DNA of 64,000 bases, from positions 781,001 to 845,000 of the forward strand of contig JAEMWC010000152.1 in NCBI GenBank assembly GCA_016490735.1, given 5' to 3'. This document shows, piece by piece, positions 19,173 to 31,823 of this stretch. The notes beneath the pieces are model-generated. The model was given only the letters and a program-made list of their open reading frames with translations. It was not told the DNA's origin and made no database searches. A program made the position numbers and the translations under genes. Numbering within the stretch: the first letter of the stretch is position 1; each line of letters opens with the position of its first letter. Source of the DNA: Pachyseris speciosa (Eukaryota; Cnidaria; Anthozoa; Scleractinia; Pachyseridae).

Positions 19173-21517
19173 TAAAAATTCTTTCCGTGATGATTTGAGG
19201 AGTGAAAACTGGACATCAGTTTATAGTAGTAATGATGCCAATGAAAGCTTAAGTAGGTTCCTACACACCTTTAACAGGATTAGTAATAAACATGCGCCAC
19301 TCAAGTCAATTAAGGTTAAAAGCAAGTCTAACAAACCCTGGATAACAGCGGGTCTAAGAAAATCGATTAAAGTTCGTAACGAGCTTTATAAAAAATGGTT
19401 GACAACCCGCTGCCTTAGCTATTATAACCAATACAAAATTTATAGAAACAAAATCGTTTCAATTAACAAAACTTACCGCACACTATACTATGATAATATT
19501 TTAACAGACTCTTCTAATACCAAGAGAATGTTGGATAATGTTAATTTAATAATTAATAAAAAGCGGCCGTCTTCAAATATTGACAGTTTGAAAGTTCATG
19601 ACAAAAACCTCCAGCAACCAGCTTCAATATCAAATGCTTTTAACAAGTACTTCTGCAATGTTCCAACTCACCTTGCATCTAAACTACCCAAGGTGGACCG
19701 CCACTTTTCATCGTATATGAAGAGGGAAAAATGCACTTTTTACTTTACCAAAGTAAATAAAGTGGAAATTTTCTTATTATTAGAAAGTATTGACACCAAA
19801 AAATCATTTGGCATTGACAAGGTCCACCCATTGTTATTATCCACTGCCGCACTCGAAATATTGAGACCACTGACACACATTATAAATTTAACACCTAAGC
19901 AAGGTATATTTCCTGATAGTCTAAAAACTGCTAAGGTTATTCCGATATTCAAACAAGGCTCTCGTTCCTCATGTGATAACTACAGGCCCATTTCAGTTCT
20001 CTCGGCAGTGAGTAAAGTTTTTGAGAGGTGTATTTTCAATCAACTATTATCTTTTTTAATGACCGAACGTATATTGGTACCTAATCAATATGGATTTAGA
20101 CCTGGAAACTCTACAACTGACTGCTTGGTTGACTTAATAGATGAGGTAACGAAAGCCCTGGATGAAAAAAATTATGCTGTATCTCTATTTCTGGACCTAA
20201 CTAAAGCATTTGACACTGTCAATCATTCTATTCTGCTGTCCAAACTTGACCTTTACGGAATAAGAAATATTGAAAATCAGTGGTTCAGGTCTTACCTGAG
20301 CAAAAGGAAGCAAAAGGTGTATGTTAATGGCGTGTTCTCCGATTCTCTTGCGATAAATTCAGGGGTATCTCAAGGATCGATCTTAGGACCACTTCTTTTT
20401 CTGATATATATCAACGACATTGTCCAAGTAGCCAACTATTTTTCATTAAGGCTTTTTGCCGATGATACCTCATTAACTGCAACTGGTAAAGATTTAGATC
20501 TATTGCTTTATCAGATAAACCAGGAACTACCAGCCATCTATGAGTGGTTATGTTCAAATAAATTAACCCTGAATTTAAGTAAGACGAAGTACTTAATTTT
20601 CCAGCCAAGACAAAAAATTAATTGTAACGTGCACCCCCCTCTTAGACTAGCTAATCAGTGTCTCGAGCAGTCTTTCAGTATAAAATATTTAGGGCTAGTT
20701 ATTGATTGTTTTTTGTCTTGGCAAGATCATATTGATTATATTAGTAGTAAAATTAGTAAAGTGTAAATATTATCACCAAACTAAAACGTCATGTGACAGA
20801 TCAGACACTTATAAGTATCTATTATGCACTTGTATATCCCTATCTAACCTATGGTTGCGTATTGTGGAGTAACAATTACGAAGCACCCTTAGCACATTTG
20901 GTAAAGTTACAAAACAAAGTAGTCAGAATCATTAATAACGTTCCGCTTCGTGATCATATTACTCCTCATTACGCAAACCTTGGTCTCATTAAGCTCCCTG
21001 ACATTGTTAAATTTTATACCTGCCAACTCTTTTATGATTATATTGTAGATAGGAAGCCCTCCAATTTTAGCCTGACCCTTGTATCTGAGCAACATAATTA
21101 CGCCACTCGAATTGCGTCCTTACAGTATCTGAATCCTAGTCCCTTCAGAATAAATATTAGGAAATTTTGCCCAATAATTATTGGATGTTATTACTGGAAT
21201 GATATTCCCATTTCTATTCGCCAAAAACCCACAAAACAAATATTTAAAGGAGCTCTCTTTCAGTATTATTTTGCTCAGTATTAATTTCTTCCATGCGCCT
21301 ATGTAAAACTTCTTTTCCTCCTGTTTCTCATCTCCTCTATTTATAGTGAGGTTTCCTCTTTTTATCTTAACTAATTATGTATTGTAATTTAAAAGGGCAT
21401 ATAATTAGTCTACTATATCATGCCCTTCTCCACTCCTTCAATATTCCTAGTCACTATCTTCTTCAATATGTTAATGTGGAGTAAATAAAGAAAATGAAAA
21501 AAAAAATTGAAAAAAAA
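19173..21517 (+). mobile_element. CR1/L2-like LINE, 5' truncated
   Basis: Reverse-transcriptase coding DNA followed by a 3' UTR and an A-rich tail (ataaagaaaatgaaaaaaaa). The 5' junction follows atgtcaaaaa and the 3' flank is actagcgcgcctcac; the two are adjacent in the related repeat at 63252-63270, so boundaries are good to a few bases. The endonuclease half is missing, as is usual for 5'-truncated LINE copies. Confidence 0.85.
19195..21284 (+). pseudogene. LINE ORF2: reverse transcriptase and C-terminal region
   Basis: The frame runs 19195-20766 and resumes at 20771-21284 after a one-base shift (SSKISKV-stop; then VNIITKLKRHVTDQTL). Reverse-transcriptase motifs are intact: DNYRPISVLSAVSKVFE, NQYGFRPGNSTTD, LFLDLTKAFDTVNH, GVSQGSILGPLLFLIYIND and the catalytic LFADDTSL, followed by the thumb CSNKLTLNLSKTKYLIF. 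The C-terminal block has ISIYYALVYPYLTYGC, LQNKVVRIINNV and GCYYWNDIP, as in CR1/L2/Jockey-group LINEs. It acted in target-primed reverse transcription. This copy is inactive because of the 5' truncation and frameshift; the few lesions suggest a young insertion. Confidence 0.85.
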
Positions 21518-21756
21518 CACTAGCGCGCCTCACAAGTAATAATCCCCGCATTTTTTGTGTGAACCGGTAAGAATCGGTATTTGGATGTTAAAAACAGCGA
21601 AATGTCTTAATCTTAATAATAATAATAATAATCTTTAATACGGATAGAGCGCGTAACTATATGAATATAATCTTATGCGTCTTGGCTGGCTTTGATAATT
21701 TTGTAGTGGACGGGTCTGCAAGGGAAAAATTGCTCGTGTGGTTTCGTAAGCGCTGA

Positions 21757-22014
21757 ATGATAATTTATGAATTCCTTGACTATCGACAAATGAGAAAGGA
21801 AGTCAAAGACAGAAAAAGAGAAAAGAGACGACGAATTGGCAAAGTTCAACCTGAAAGAGAGCTACTCAGAGCACGAGCAAACAAGCAAAATGTCAGTGAC
21901 GAAATATCCGAGAAAAGCGATGAAAGAGATGAGAAAAGAAAGGCAAATGTGGTGTCCAGAGGCAAAGAAAGACTAAGCTTTAATTTTGTGGCAAATACTG
22001 ATACGAGCACCTAA
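21757..22014 (+). CDS. Unrecognised Lys/Arg/Glu-rich ORF
   Basis: An 85-codon frame starting MIIYEFLDYRQMRKEVKDRK with continuous charged, probably helical composition to a stop. I do not recognise it. It lies directly after the dispersed repeat flanking the LINE and may be part of that repeat or chance. Confidence 0.2.
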   Translation: MIIYEFLDYRQMRKEVKDRKREKRRRIGKVQPERELLRARANKQNVSDEISEKSDERDEKRKANVVSRGKERLSFNFVANTDTST

Positions 22015-22387
22015 ATACATGGAAGTCAAATATGCTGTGAAGATCGACTGAAATCGAAAGACTCTTCATTCACTTCACGGGCGATCGAACCTGTTCATCC
22101 GTTCAGTGTTGTCAATGCTCGTGTTGTTCTGTTACTACAAGACATTCCGGTATCACTAACAACAGTAAAGCTTATTGGAAATCCTGTTTGACTTTCCACT
22201 GTACGAAATGTCATGTCTCAAATTCTAAAGGAAAATGGAAACGGTAAGCTTATTATTTTTTGAAGATTTAAGCTTATAATTGTGCAGACAATTCCCAGCG
22301 TGCTTTTACACTTAAAGCACTTAGAGGAATTTAGGTTGTAATTGTCAGAGGATCTCGGGGAAGATCTCAACTTCAATTGAAGCCAGA

Positions 22388-22616
22388 TGTCCGTTTCTCT
22401 ATAGTCCCGGTAACTTAACGGGCCCGAAACCACATTTTGAAATCAAAATCTCAAGAAAAGTAGGGTGTCTTGTGACCTGTAATGAAGTCCATTTTGTTTC
22501 TTTAGCCGATAACTTTACCGCATAATTTTCAAAACTTTTGAAACTCCCATCTGGAATGGAAAACAAAACAGCTTAACGGGCCCGGTAATCACCGGGAGCT
22601 TCGAGAAACGGGCCCC
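22388..22616. mobile_element. Short MITE with inverted GGGCCCG-rich ends
   Basis: The left end reads ccgtttctctatagtcccgg then taacttaacgggcccg; the right end in reverse reads ccgtttctcgaagctcccgg then tgattaccgggcccg. The ends are inverted over ~40 bp with mismatches, around an AT-rich core of ~150 bp. No target duplication is clear. Confidence 0.6.
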
Positions 22617-24262
22617 AGATATGGTTTGTTCTTGTTCGTGATTTTATAATTTTTGTTTTTCTCTGGCCAGACAACACCATCTAGAATGGGAATGTGAATG
22701 GAATTGGTATTTCTGACATATCGTCAAACCCACTTGTGTTGTACAAAAGGAAAAATAATTTCTACTTTATACATATGGCTTATTTGTGTGTATTTATTGT
22801 TTTTGTCGCTAACTATAGATGAACGTCGTGTCACTCCCCATTTTCAAAATTTATTTGCTGAACAGTGTGGCCACAGGACATGAAAGTGTTGTCAAGTCTT
22901 TGAACTTCAAATACAGTTGGGATAATAATGGGCACAGGCCATTCATGAAGAATTAGTCCAGGCCAGAAGAGAAGCCTGGCTGTTTAGTTTTGAAATGCTC
23001 TTTTTGATTCTCAGATAATTCTACTTAAGTTTAACAAGGATTCAAAGTAAATACAAGTTTCTTTAATGTACATGCATGTTTGTTTACGGCTCTGCTCAAA
23101 TGTTAGTGGACATTGTCAACTCAATCCTCAATTAACTCCATTCTTTAATTACATAAAGAGTTTTAAGGCGTGATAATGAGTCTCATGTCTCAAGTTTTGA
23201 GTATTCATAAATAATTTATTTCCCTAAGAAAAAAACAAAAACCATTCACTGTGCATACATGTACAGTAATTTGCATCAATCCTCAGTTGATTCAGGGACA
23301 TATCTACGGCTTCCTAATATACATTATTTGTACAGTATTTTTTCAGAAGTTTGAATCTTTTTCCTCACTTTTATACATTGTATAATTTCTTTCTCTAGTA
23401 TTATGCAAAAGCCAGCGAAATGACTTGAATGAAAAAGCCAATAAAGAGCTTCAGTAGTTGTCAAATAAGTGCTACATAAATCAATTTAGCTATGTGACTG
23501 TCACATTAAATTTCATTGCCCAATGAATGTTTAATTTTTTTTCTGATCAGCCTTCAGTTCTATCTCATCAGTCCTTTTGACCTTCTTTCTCCTATGTACA
23601 CTCAAAACGTTTTTAGTAGCAGGTCACTCCAGTCTTGTAGGTTGTTTGGATGATATTTGGAATTAATTTGTTTTATGGGCTGTTTGATGTTTGATGAAGT
23701 GTCATGTAATTTCAAGTGTACATAGAGAAGAGTGAGACTTGATTCTCCTTACTTTTTTTGGCAAGAAAATCAATTTAAGGTGAATAACACTGGTAACCAG
23801 CGCTTTTGCTTGGATGAATTATTACCTTTAATCCTAATACATACATAGAATTGTAAGAAGTTGTTGGTTCAAAATCACCTACATGATGGTGAGGTACAGT
23901 AAACACCCACATGTAAGAATAACCTATGACTTCGGGGTTCAGGCTTATCAAGTTCTTATTTACAGGGTGCATAGAGAGAAGTCACTCAACTCCTCTACCC
24001 ATGACTCTTAGGAGTTAGAGTTTGTATGGTCCAGCACATCACAGTACTTTAATATAAGTTACTGTATTGCTTTATTCTTATTCTGGCATCCTCTTATATA
24101 AAAAACATTTTATTTATATGGTGAGGCTGAGTAATTTTGGAGCTCCGCTTTTAGGCTTGGCTTAATTATATATTAAGGGAAATATTACTGCGCGTGGTTA
24201 ACCTAAAACAATCCATTTATGTTTATATTTATTTATTTGCCACACACAATAAACTTTGATTA
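22617..24262. other. No feature seen
   Basis: AT-rich, with no convincing reading frame, splice-bounded exon or repeat on either strand. Confidence 0.4.
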
Positions 24263-24521
24263 GTCCAGTTTCGAGTTCGCCATGACCGCTGAATAAAAGT
24301 ACTGAGAACGCATTTGCACACCGTTAACCTCGACCTGAAGTAAAATATTCACAAATTCCAGCGAGAAGATGACCTGTTTACAGCTCTGTCTATTGTTTAA
24401 TTTTCAAATTTGTGGCACCTTCCCACCGGTATTTGTGAGTATTTTACTTTAGGTCGAGGCTAACGGTGTACAAATGCGTTATTCTCAATGCTTTTATTCA
24501 GCGGTCACGGCGAAACTGGAC
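24263..24521. mobile_element. Fold-back MITE, 259 bp
   Basis: The first ~95 bp (gtccagtttcgagttcgcca...) are an imperfect inverted copy of the last ~90 bp (...cacggcgaaactggac), sharing accgctgaataaaag, accgtta(a/g)cctcgacct and aagtaaaata. The central ~75 bp form the loop. Non-autonomous; superfamily unknown. Confidence 0.75.
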
Positions 24522-24559
24522 TACTAAACTGGACTATTGAAAGGAAGATGTTTGATGGG

Positions 24560-25560
24560 CACTGTATTTGTGGATTTTGCAAAAGCAAGCCATACTGTGC
24601 CACACAATATATTTTTACAAAAATCGGTGCCTAGGAATCTTTGGGGATACTTGGCAGTAAATAAAGCATCACCTCACGGACCGTAAGCCGTGTGTCAGGT
24701 TACATGAATGCGTATCGCTCGTAATGCCTGCATTCATGGAGTACACCAGAATACACCGGAATACATGGAATAACACCAAGGTGCAGTCCTCGCAACGACA
24801 ATTTTTGGCCTGTTTACAAATGAACAAAATGATCTCTCCTTAGTAGTAACGTCTAGAAGGTCTTGCTTACACGCGGACGACAACGCAATCTGATGCGCAG
24901 TGGAAATCGTGGACTGGCTATATGTACCTGGTCACATAATTAGCATTAGCAGAGATCAAGAAATGACGGACGCCATACAAATGTATTGGCTCCGTACCCA
25001 GGAAAATGTAGAAATGATGATTCACACGCAGGAAGTAGCTGGAAGCGATCTATTATACCCTTACAGGAACTGAAACTGGGACACAACACCATCGATTGTT
25101 CTAACTCTTAAGAGCTTTTAGGATTGCAGATTGACACTACGCTGATCGTGTTGCTAATGTAACCAATCCCGGCTTGTCGATATTTAGCTTCCTTCGTCGC
25201 ATTCAGTTCCTACTCTAATCTCGCTGGATATAGCAAGAGGCATCATATACAACCTCCCGTGGGACACGGCTACTAGTTGGATTACACTGAAGACTACGTA
25301 CAAGAAAAACCTGATAGACTTTGTTTCTAAATACGTGAAGGGCTGGACTGTTGTCGAATTCAACAATCTATTCATCCGGAGTGACAGACGGTGAGAAGGG
25401 GTGTACACAGTACTCACCGAAGTTGAATTATTGCCACGGTAGAAGAAATCGCGTGGCCGAAATGTTTAGCGAGTTAATAGCTTTGGATACAAAAGTGGTG
25501 CCATCTTTTCTTAACGGCATAGCTTTCACCATAAATTTATGTTCTTCTTTTTAAATTTCA
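24560..25560 (+). pseudogene. Degenerate non-LTR reverse transcriptase
   Basis: Broken frames retain FVDFAKASHTVPHN (palm motif DF-KAFDTV-H), LFGLFTNEQNDLS (the LL--LF-ND- motif), CLHADDNAI (YADD region) and KNLIDFVSKYVKGWTVVEFN near the 3' end. Many stops and shifts mark an old LINE remnant. Confidence 0.55.
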
Positions 25561-26719
25561 ACTGCTGAGATGCACGCTCTGCGAGGAAGATTTGTTCCCC
25601 AACCTTGTCTGGCGCCACCTAACCTTATTTGTTATAAAGAATCAAGATTTTCCGTTGATCATGCAACAACAAATTGGGGCTTCTTCGTAAGAACTATTTC
25701 TGGTTTCGTTTTAGAATCTGAAAAGTAAGACTTGTTGTACCCCTGCGTACTGAATGGCATTGCTTTCCCAACGTCATTCCCAGAAAAAAAGCAGAAAGTG
25801 AATGGTGTTTATCTTACTGGTTGCTGAAGGCTTGGACTGGCATTGTTCTCCAGGAGCAACTGCACTATGGATTGATGGTTGTTACGTTCAGCTTTTTGTA
25901 GAGGTGTACGTTGAAACTGAAAACAAAATAACAGAAGAATGAGGAGGATTGGCACGTCAACCTACTTCTACATTTGCCACCCGTGCACAAATTAAATGTC
26001 AACTTGCACTCATAAGAAAATCAAAGGTTGTTACAAAACAATGACAAGGTGGACTGCAGTAAGTAATCGTAAACGCACACTGGTAAGAACCCTAAGCCTC
26101 GAGATTGTGACATTTTTATCACGATACAAAGCGACACGCGACCAGTAATGACGTCTTTGGTTTGTCCCAAAAAACCCTCCGTTTCCTCAAGTAAAGAAAG
26201 TAAGACAACAGCACCAACACCAACAACAACTTATTCCGGTATTCCCATATATATACATGGTATTACCTCTTAATCTAAGTTGCAAATTAGTAAGACAATC
26301 ATCGCTTCTCTGCTCTCACAGAATGCGCCTATAATGTTATCGCCGGGTTGGACTGTTTTGCTACATAGGCTTCTCTTATTTTGTTAACTCAATTTTCAGT
26401 TTCACGTACAATACTATTACGCCAAATAAGAAAGTTAAGAAGAGCATCCCAACAAGGCTGATGTTTATTCCTCAAGCAATGGTAAATTCGTAAGCAATTA
26501 AGAGTCGAACAAGTAGCGAACTACTCCGTAGCGCAAATCAAAATTGATTTTATATCAACTTCATTCCGAACAAAGCTTGAATGTAAGGGTACTTTTAACG
26601 GTTCCCTGCTAGGAACCCTGAGTTGATGCTTAATTACAATTATGCAGAAGAAATTCGACCTGTACTCTAACAAATGAATTCAGACAAGGTGTCACAGTTT
26701 ATTTGTCTCAACAACTCAC
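25561..26719. other. No feature seen
   Basis: No coherent frame or repeat recognised; probably intron of the minus-strand ankyrin gene. Confidence 0.35.
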
Positions 26720-27090
26720 CCTGTCTACAGCGTTGGCGTTTGCACCATGTTCTAACAACAACCTGGCAACGGACTCCTGTCCATACCAACAGGCAAGGTG
26801 AAGAGGTGTTAGAGAAAACTAAGGGAAAAAAAGAATATTTTATTTCAGACAAGAACTTGGTCAGTTCAAAGGGAGGCTTAGAAAACTCAGTAATGGTGCT
26901 TAATAAGAGAAGTTAGTGCTTAGAAAAACTCGGACAAACAAAGAAATAAGAAAATTAAATCTTGTAAACGTGAACTGAGGAAAACCAAAACCTGGTCTCT
27001 TTTGTCCACATCTGCACCGCTTCCAAGAAGAATTTTGACAGCCTCGTATTGTCCACCGATAGTAGCTTTGTGCAGAGCACTTCTGGACGC
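26720..27090 (-). CDS. Two single-repeat ankyrin exons (99 bp each)
   Basis: Exon at 27090-26992: acceptor ttatccaacag; translation starts ASRSALHKATIGGQYEAVKI and ends GADVDKRDQ. Exon at 26818-26720: acceptor ttttttcccttag, donor AGG|GTGAGT; translation FSLTPLHLACWYGQESVARL then LLEHGANANAVDR. Each is exactly 33 codons, phase 0 at both ends and one ankyrin repeat, separated by a 173-bp intron. One-repeat-per-exon phase-0 structure is common in ankyrin genes and lets exons be added or skipped without a frame change. They lie upstream, in minus sense, of the large exon at 1-2130 and may be its 5' exons. The first donor (CAG|GTTTTG) is weak. Confidence 0.8.
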
Positions 27091-27109
27091 CTGTTGGATA
27101 AGGCAACAA

Positions 27110-28440
27110 AAAGGAAAATTAAAATCCTAAGAAGAAATTCACTGATTCGCCTCCCCATGCCCTTCAGCAAATTACCCTCCACCCCTCAAACAACCTGATT
27201 TGCATATTTAACCGTGTGTGAATAGTTCCTTTAAAATTTCCATATTATCGCTGAACGATTTTCTTATGTAACGACACTTTCCGCGAGGTCTAACGGACAT
27301 TAGGATACCAAGTAGCGAAGCAAAGGGATCAAAAAGTGCTTAAGGAACACAAATTGTAAGGTTCGAATAGTTCGTTACTTCAACTCAGAATGAATGTTGT
27401 AAATAGTTTGCCTTATCCTGTAATTAATTTAATTTCAGTTGACTACTGCGTAACCACGGACTCCACGAGCCGTACTTATAGTCTGGTGCAAAATAAAACC
27501 GCAAGCTTTAATCCCTGGCTCAGGCTGATCTTCAAACCAAAGTAGCGCCTTCAACCACAGGAGCGAATCGCAAATTCTAAGCCTTTCAGTTGTAGGACCA
27601 TTCACATACAGTATTTGAAGTTCAAGAACAGCACAGTATTTGACATCAAACAAACTTACTTTGGCTTTTTCACCTCTAGTCATCCAGCTCGTATTCTTTT
27701 CCTTGTCCTTAAAAGACAGAATAATAACATCAACACTTGGAATTCTACCAATGCTTTCTTAAAAGCGGCGATGATCCTTATGGTATACAAGACACTAAAA
27801 ATATCAGACGCACGCTCCTTAATTGTTTCTTATAAGCCAGTATACTGAAAGAAACCTACTTCCTAAGGGAAGGGATAATTAAACTGAAAAAAGCTGACAA
27901 TCTTCTTTTTTACAAACGACAGCACTGCCACACATTGGGATAAAGAAAAAAATTCCCGACATTTCCTTCACTTTTCACTCAGGCTGCATCACCACTCAAG
28001 ACAAATCCTTAGGCAATCAAAGCATCAATGAAGCCACAGGAATCAATTCCTTTGCAGAGATATTTTTTAAACGACATTGCCCTCATCTAATTATGCACAT
28101 GTATTATGTTCTGATAGCTGTTTTCCAAAAAGAGAGTAAAGTTTTTTGTTTTTCACAAACCTAGTGGCTCACCATAAGCAAAATTCCCCGAGTATTCACC
28201 GAGTTTCAGGTAGATTTTACAGTTTCCTTGACTTGATACATCATTCCCTGACGATTCCCTGATCTTAAAAATAAATCTATTTTTCTCTGACTTTTCACTG
28301 ACTGTCGCAATGAAACAATATCAACGCTTAGCACCAATTTTAAAGATTTCTGCAGTCGATGCAATGATACTTCCGAGGGATTATTGAGCCTGGACACATG
28401 AAGCACAAACGCAATACCTTTCGGTTTGACCGATATCATT
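27110..28440. other. No gene seen
   Basis: AT-rich, probably intronic. Near 28190-28320 short phrases like attccctga recur a few times. Confidence 0.35.
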
Positions 28441-28994
28441 TACCGTGTAGCACTTTTATTTTGAGTGGTTTAATGTTTGCGGATTTTGCGGAAGGTCCTT
28501 GATCCGAAAAACTAAGTTCCAGCAGAAAAAAAAACAAACACCAGCAAAATTAATAACCGCAAAAATTTACTCCCGTTAATATAATTAAAAATGGTTTTTA
28601 ATCCACTTGTGTTACTATATATTACACATTAGGGTAAAAAAGGAACGTTTATTTTGATATTTGCATTGAGAAAAAGCAATCGGAGCTTGCTACAAACAAA
28701 ACGAGACGATAAAAGGTTAAGACAGTACTTTTCCAGTTGTTGTTGTACCGACCGGCCTGTCATTGACTGAAATGTCTACGAAGTATAGACTGTTGTTTTA
28801 CCTAAAAATGTTACAAAAGTTGAAAATATTACATTTCCTTCCTTGTTGATGTCGTGCTGTTTGAAAAGAAAACCGCAAAAATTAGTTCCCATCAGAAATT
28901 TTGCTGAATTCGAGCCGCAAAAATTTGTTCCCGCGAACCTCAAAAAATCGCCAAACTGCAAAATAAAAGTCCCGCAAAAAATTTCTACACGGTA
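28441..28994. mobile_element. MITE with TACCGTGTAG ends
   Basis: Begins TACCGTGTAG and ends with its exact reverse complement. Inside, both arms are rich in gcaaaaattagttccc / gcggattttgcgga phrases in opposite orientation. No reading frame. Target duplication not clear. Confidence 0.6.
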
Positions 28995-29013
28995 GGTACG
29001 ACATCTTTTCATT

Positions 29014-30315
29014 CGGTGAGGGTAAAAGGAGGAATGAGTTTGTGGAATGGCATGTAGTATGACCTGCGGAATGGCATAATTATGCGGAATGTAATATATG
29101 CAGAAATGGCCCGAAGAAATTAATTCAACTGAAAGAGTTAATTATTCTACAGCCAAACACAGTGAACTACTCTTCACCGGGTTTGCTTCGTTTAAACATT
29201 ACACTTATGAACTCTTGAGGTGATTAAATTTAATTTGGGTTTTGCTTTCACAGGATTAGTCTGCTCGCGAGTGATATTTGCTGCGTATTTGTGAAGCTAT
29301 ATCAGTCACGAAAGAAGCGTTCGGTAACCAGTTTGGCTTTGCCATATTGTCAATTCACGGTGTAGGTCAAACTCTTTTGGCAGTTTTGGAACGGATTAAT
29401 TAAAATTTTTATTATTCCGGGGTCGATTTTAAGAGATTTAGGAACGAAGTTTCGCAGAGCCATTTGGTTAATAATCTTGGAACTCGCGATTATTTATCGC
29501 GTCTGACAGCTTAACACAGTGAATAATCGTAAGCTAGTTGCTGATCTCGGTGACAACAAATGTTGAAAACAAATTGGATTTGACCGAGAAAATTTTCATG
29601 CAGTGTAGAGCACTGTTTGATATAAATATTTTACAAATGAAACCTTGAAGTGATTTATGTTTAGTTTGCTTTTATACGATTAGTCAGTTAGCAACTGATT
29701 TATTTTTCTTCGTTTGTCGCTCGATCTTCGACGAGGCGACAACGCGAGCACTGAGTTCAGTTATTCCTATCATATTAACAACAAAAGCAGCGCAACCGAT
29801 TTGACTCTTGTAAAACTCTGAAAACCATATTAAGCCTCTACGAGGCTCCGTTCCTAAATCTCCTATAATCGATCCAGGAAAAATAAAACTTTATTTAATC
29901 CATTTCAAAACTGCCAAAAGAGTTTGACCTACACCATGAAATTGATAAGATGGCAAAAACTCACTTGTCTCGCAGCCGAACGATTCTTTCGTGAATAGCT
30001 TCATAAATACGCTGCAAATATCATTCGCAAGAAAATTATAATCCTAAGAAAACAAAACTCAAGGTAAATTTAATCACCTCAAGAGTTCCAAGTGTAATGT
30101 TTATAGGAAAGCATGCCCGGTGGAGAGTAGTTGTAACCGAGATCGGCAGCTAGCTTGCGATTATTTCAGTTGTTCGGCCGTAGAATAATTAACTCATTCA
30201 GTTGAATTAATTTTCTCGGGCCATTTCTGCATATATTACATTCCGCATAATTATGCCATTTCGCAGTCATGCCACATGCCATTCCGCAAACTCATTCCGC
30301 CTTTTACCCTCACCG
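29014..30315. mobile_element. Fold-back transposon with perfect 9-bp target duplication
   Basis: The left arm (29014-~29453) is an inverted copy of the right arm (~29857-30315), both starting CGGTGAGGGTAAAAGG inward and sharing long tracts such as ggcataattatgcggaatgt and agaaatggcccga. CTTTTCATT directly flanks both sides (29005-29013 and 30316-30324). Long inverted arms with a 9-bp target duplication are the hallmark of fold-back Mutator-like (MULE) elements. No transposase lies inside, so it is non-autonomous. Confidence 0.85.
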
Positions 30316-30324
30316 CTTTTCATT

Positions 30325-30931
30325 TGACAACGAAAACTGGGCGATTGAAACAATAACGCGTGGCGGAATTTGCATCAACAGGTGCATCTTTCTTTTTCAG
30401 GTTTTCTTTAGATTTCTTAGTTCTATTTCACTTTGTTCTCTGCTTTCTGGTATTTCTATTTCACAACGTATTTCTCCTCTTTAACAATATGAATAAAATA
30501 AGAATAACAAATGTATAAAATACAGAGATCAACATATGAAGAAAAACAGAGATGAAATGGGAGGGACTGGAAAGGGTAATGAAAACCATAAGTGGTGGAC
30601 TGGTGCATCCCATAAAAACACAACGCAAACATAAACGTAACCATGAACTAGACAAGGTGTAAAGTATTTTTGCTACATTTTAAGTAATACAAACACTGGT
30701 TATAAATGTACTCTTGTTTAATTTTCGATTCCTTTCTTTCTTTGGATTTAATTAAAAGCGATATCATTTCCTGATAAATGACATATATGTACCTCCCGAA
30801 AATAGTACAGCCTTCAGACAACCAAACAATCCACTTCAATGAAAGTTGTTTCCTCGATTAAACTACTTGATGACAATTTCTTAACTGACATTTCTGTGTA
30901 ATGAAACACATACAACAAAAAGATGTCCTAC
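30325..30931. other. No feature seen
   Basis: AT-rich; ORFs at 30456-30839 are low-complexity and unsupported. Confidence 0.35.
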
Positions 30932-31027
30932 TTGCTGATCATCTGAGTTTGTCCCAGTTCCTCTTGTCTCCTCCACCAGACCTGGTTCAGTCTCTTCAGA
31001 TGGTAAATGAGGCGCTGCCTGCTTCCC
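30932..31027 (-). CDS. Possible linker exon
   Basis: A 96-bp phase-0 segment between an acceptor (gatatcaatccag) and a weak donor (CAA|GTAGGA), translating to an acidic, Thr/Glu-rich tract with HLPSEETEPGLVEETRGTG. Same strand as the ankyrin exons 4 kb away. No domain. Confidence 0.3.
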
Positions 31028-31550
31028 CTGGATTGATATCAATGGAAACATAAAACGATGATTGACTATTGATGAAAAGTACTTAGTTGTTCTGGCATTT
31101 GCAAGACATCAAGACATCAAGAGGAAATATGTGCATATGTCGACTGCTTCATTACACAGTGCAGCATGTAATCTTCAGTTTGCCGCGGAAAATTCAAAAT
31201 TGCGTCAAATACAAAGTACGAAAAATTTGGATCAGAAGACAAACATGAAATGAAAGAAGAAGACCATTAAACACCTGCGACCAGCATATGAAAAGAAATT
31301 TCTATTAAGCATATGTACAATTACGATGAACCGTTAACCTCGCATTTTGTGGCTGAGTGCGTAACCTACAAAGTGTGGCGGAAGTTAATGAAGCGAGACA
31401 CTTCCCTTACATTTTACACAAGATATGTTTTATAGGGTTAAATTTACTCCTCTGCAAAACAAATAGCCCTCTAGTCTTTTGCATCTGTTCCATTTCCCCC
31501 CAAAAATTTCCAAAGCAACTTCCCACTCCTCTGTTTATCTTTTACAGGAG

Positions 31551-31823
31551 GCAGGATGACCGAGTGGTTTGGGGCGCTGGATTTCAGTGCGGTCACCCCG
31601 GGTTCAAATCCCGCTCTAGCCACTAGATGGTGTTGTTCTGGGTAGTCCCTGGTTCAACTCCTCGGTCATCCTTGTAAATAGCCGACTGGTTTGCCTCCGG
31701 CCAGTTGGGATTCTTATCATGTTTATTTGTTTATTTGAATTATTTGTTTCTGTATTTGCTCGGCCCCACTAACCTTTGTGCTATAAATACTGCCGAGGGT
31801 AAATGAATGTTATTATTATTATT
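31551..31823 (+). mobile_element. tRNA-headed SINE with ATT tail
   Basis: The head (gatgaccgagtggttt...gggttcaaatccc) has A- and B-box sequences of a tRNA-like promoter, Leu/Ser-like in its ccgagtgg D-arm. The body runs through tttgcctccggccagttggg and gctataaatactgccgaggg to a (TTA)n tail. The ATT-repeat tail suggests mobilisation by a CR1/L2-type LINE. Confidence 0.75.
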
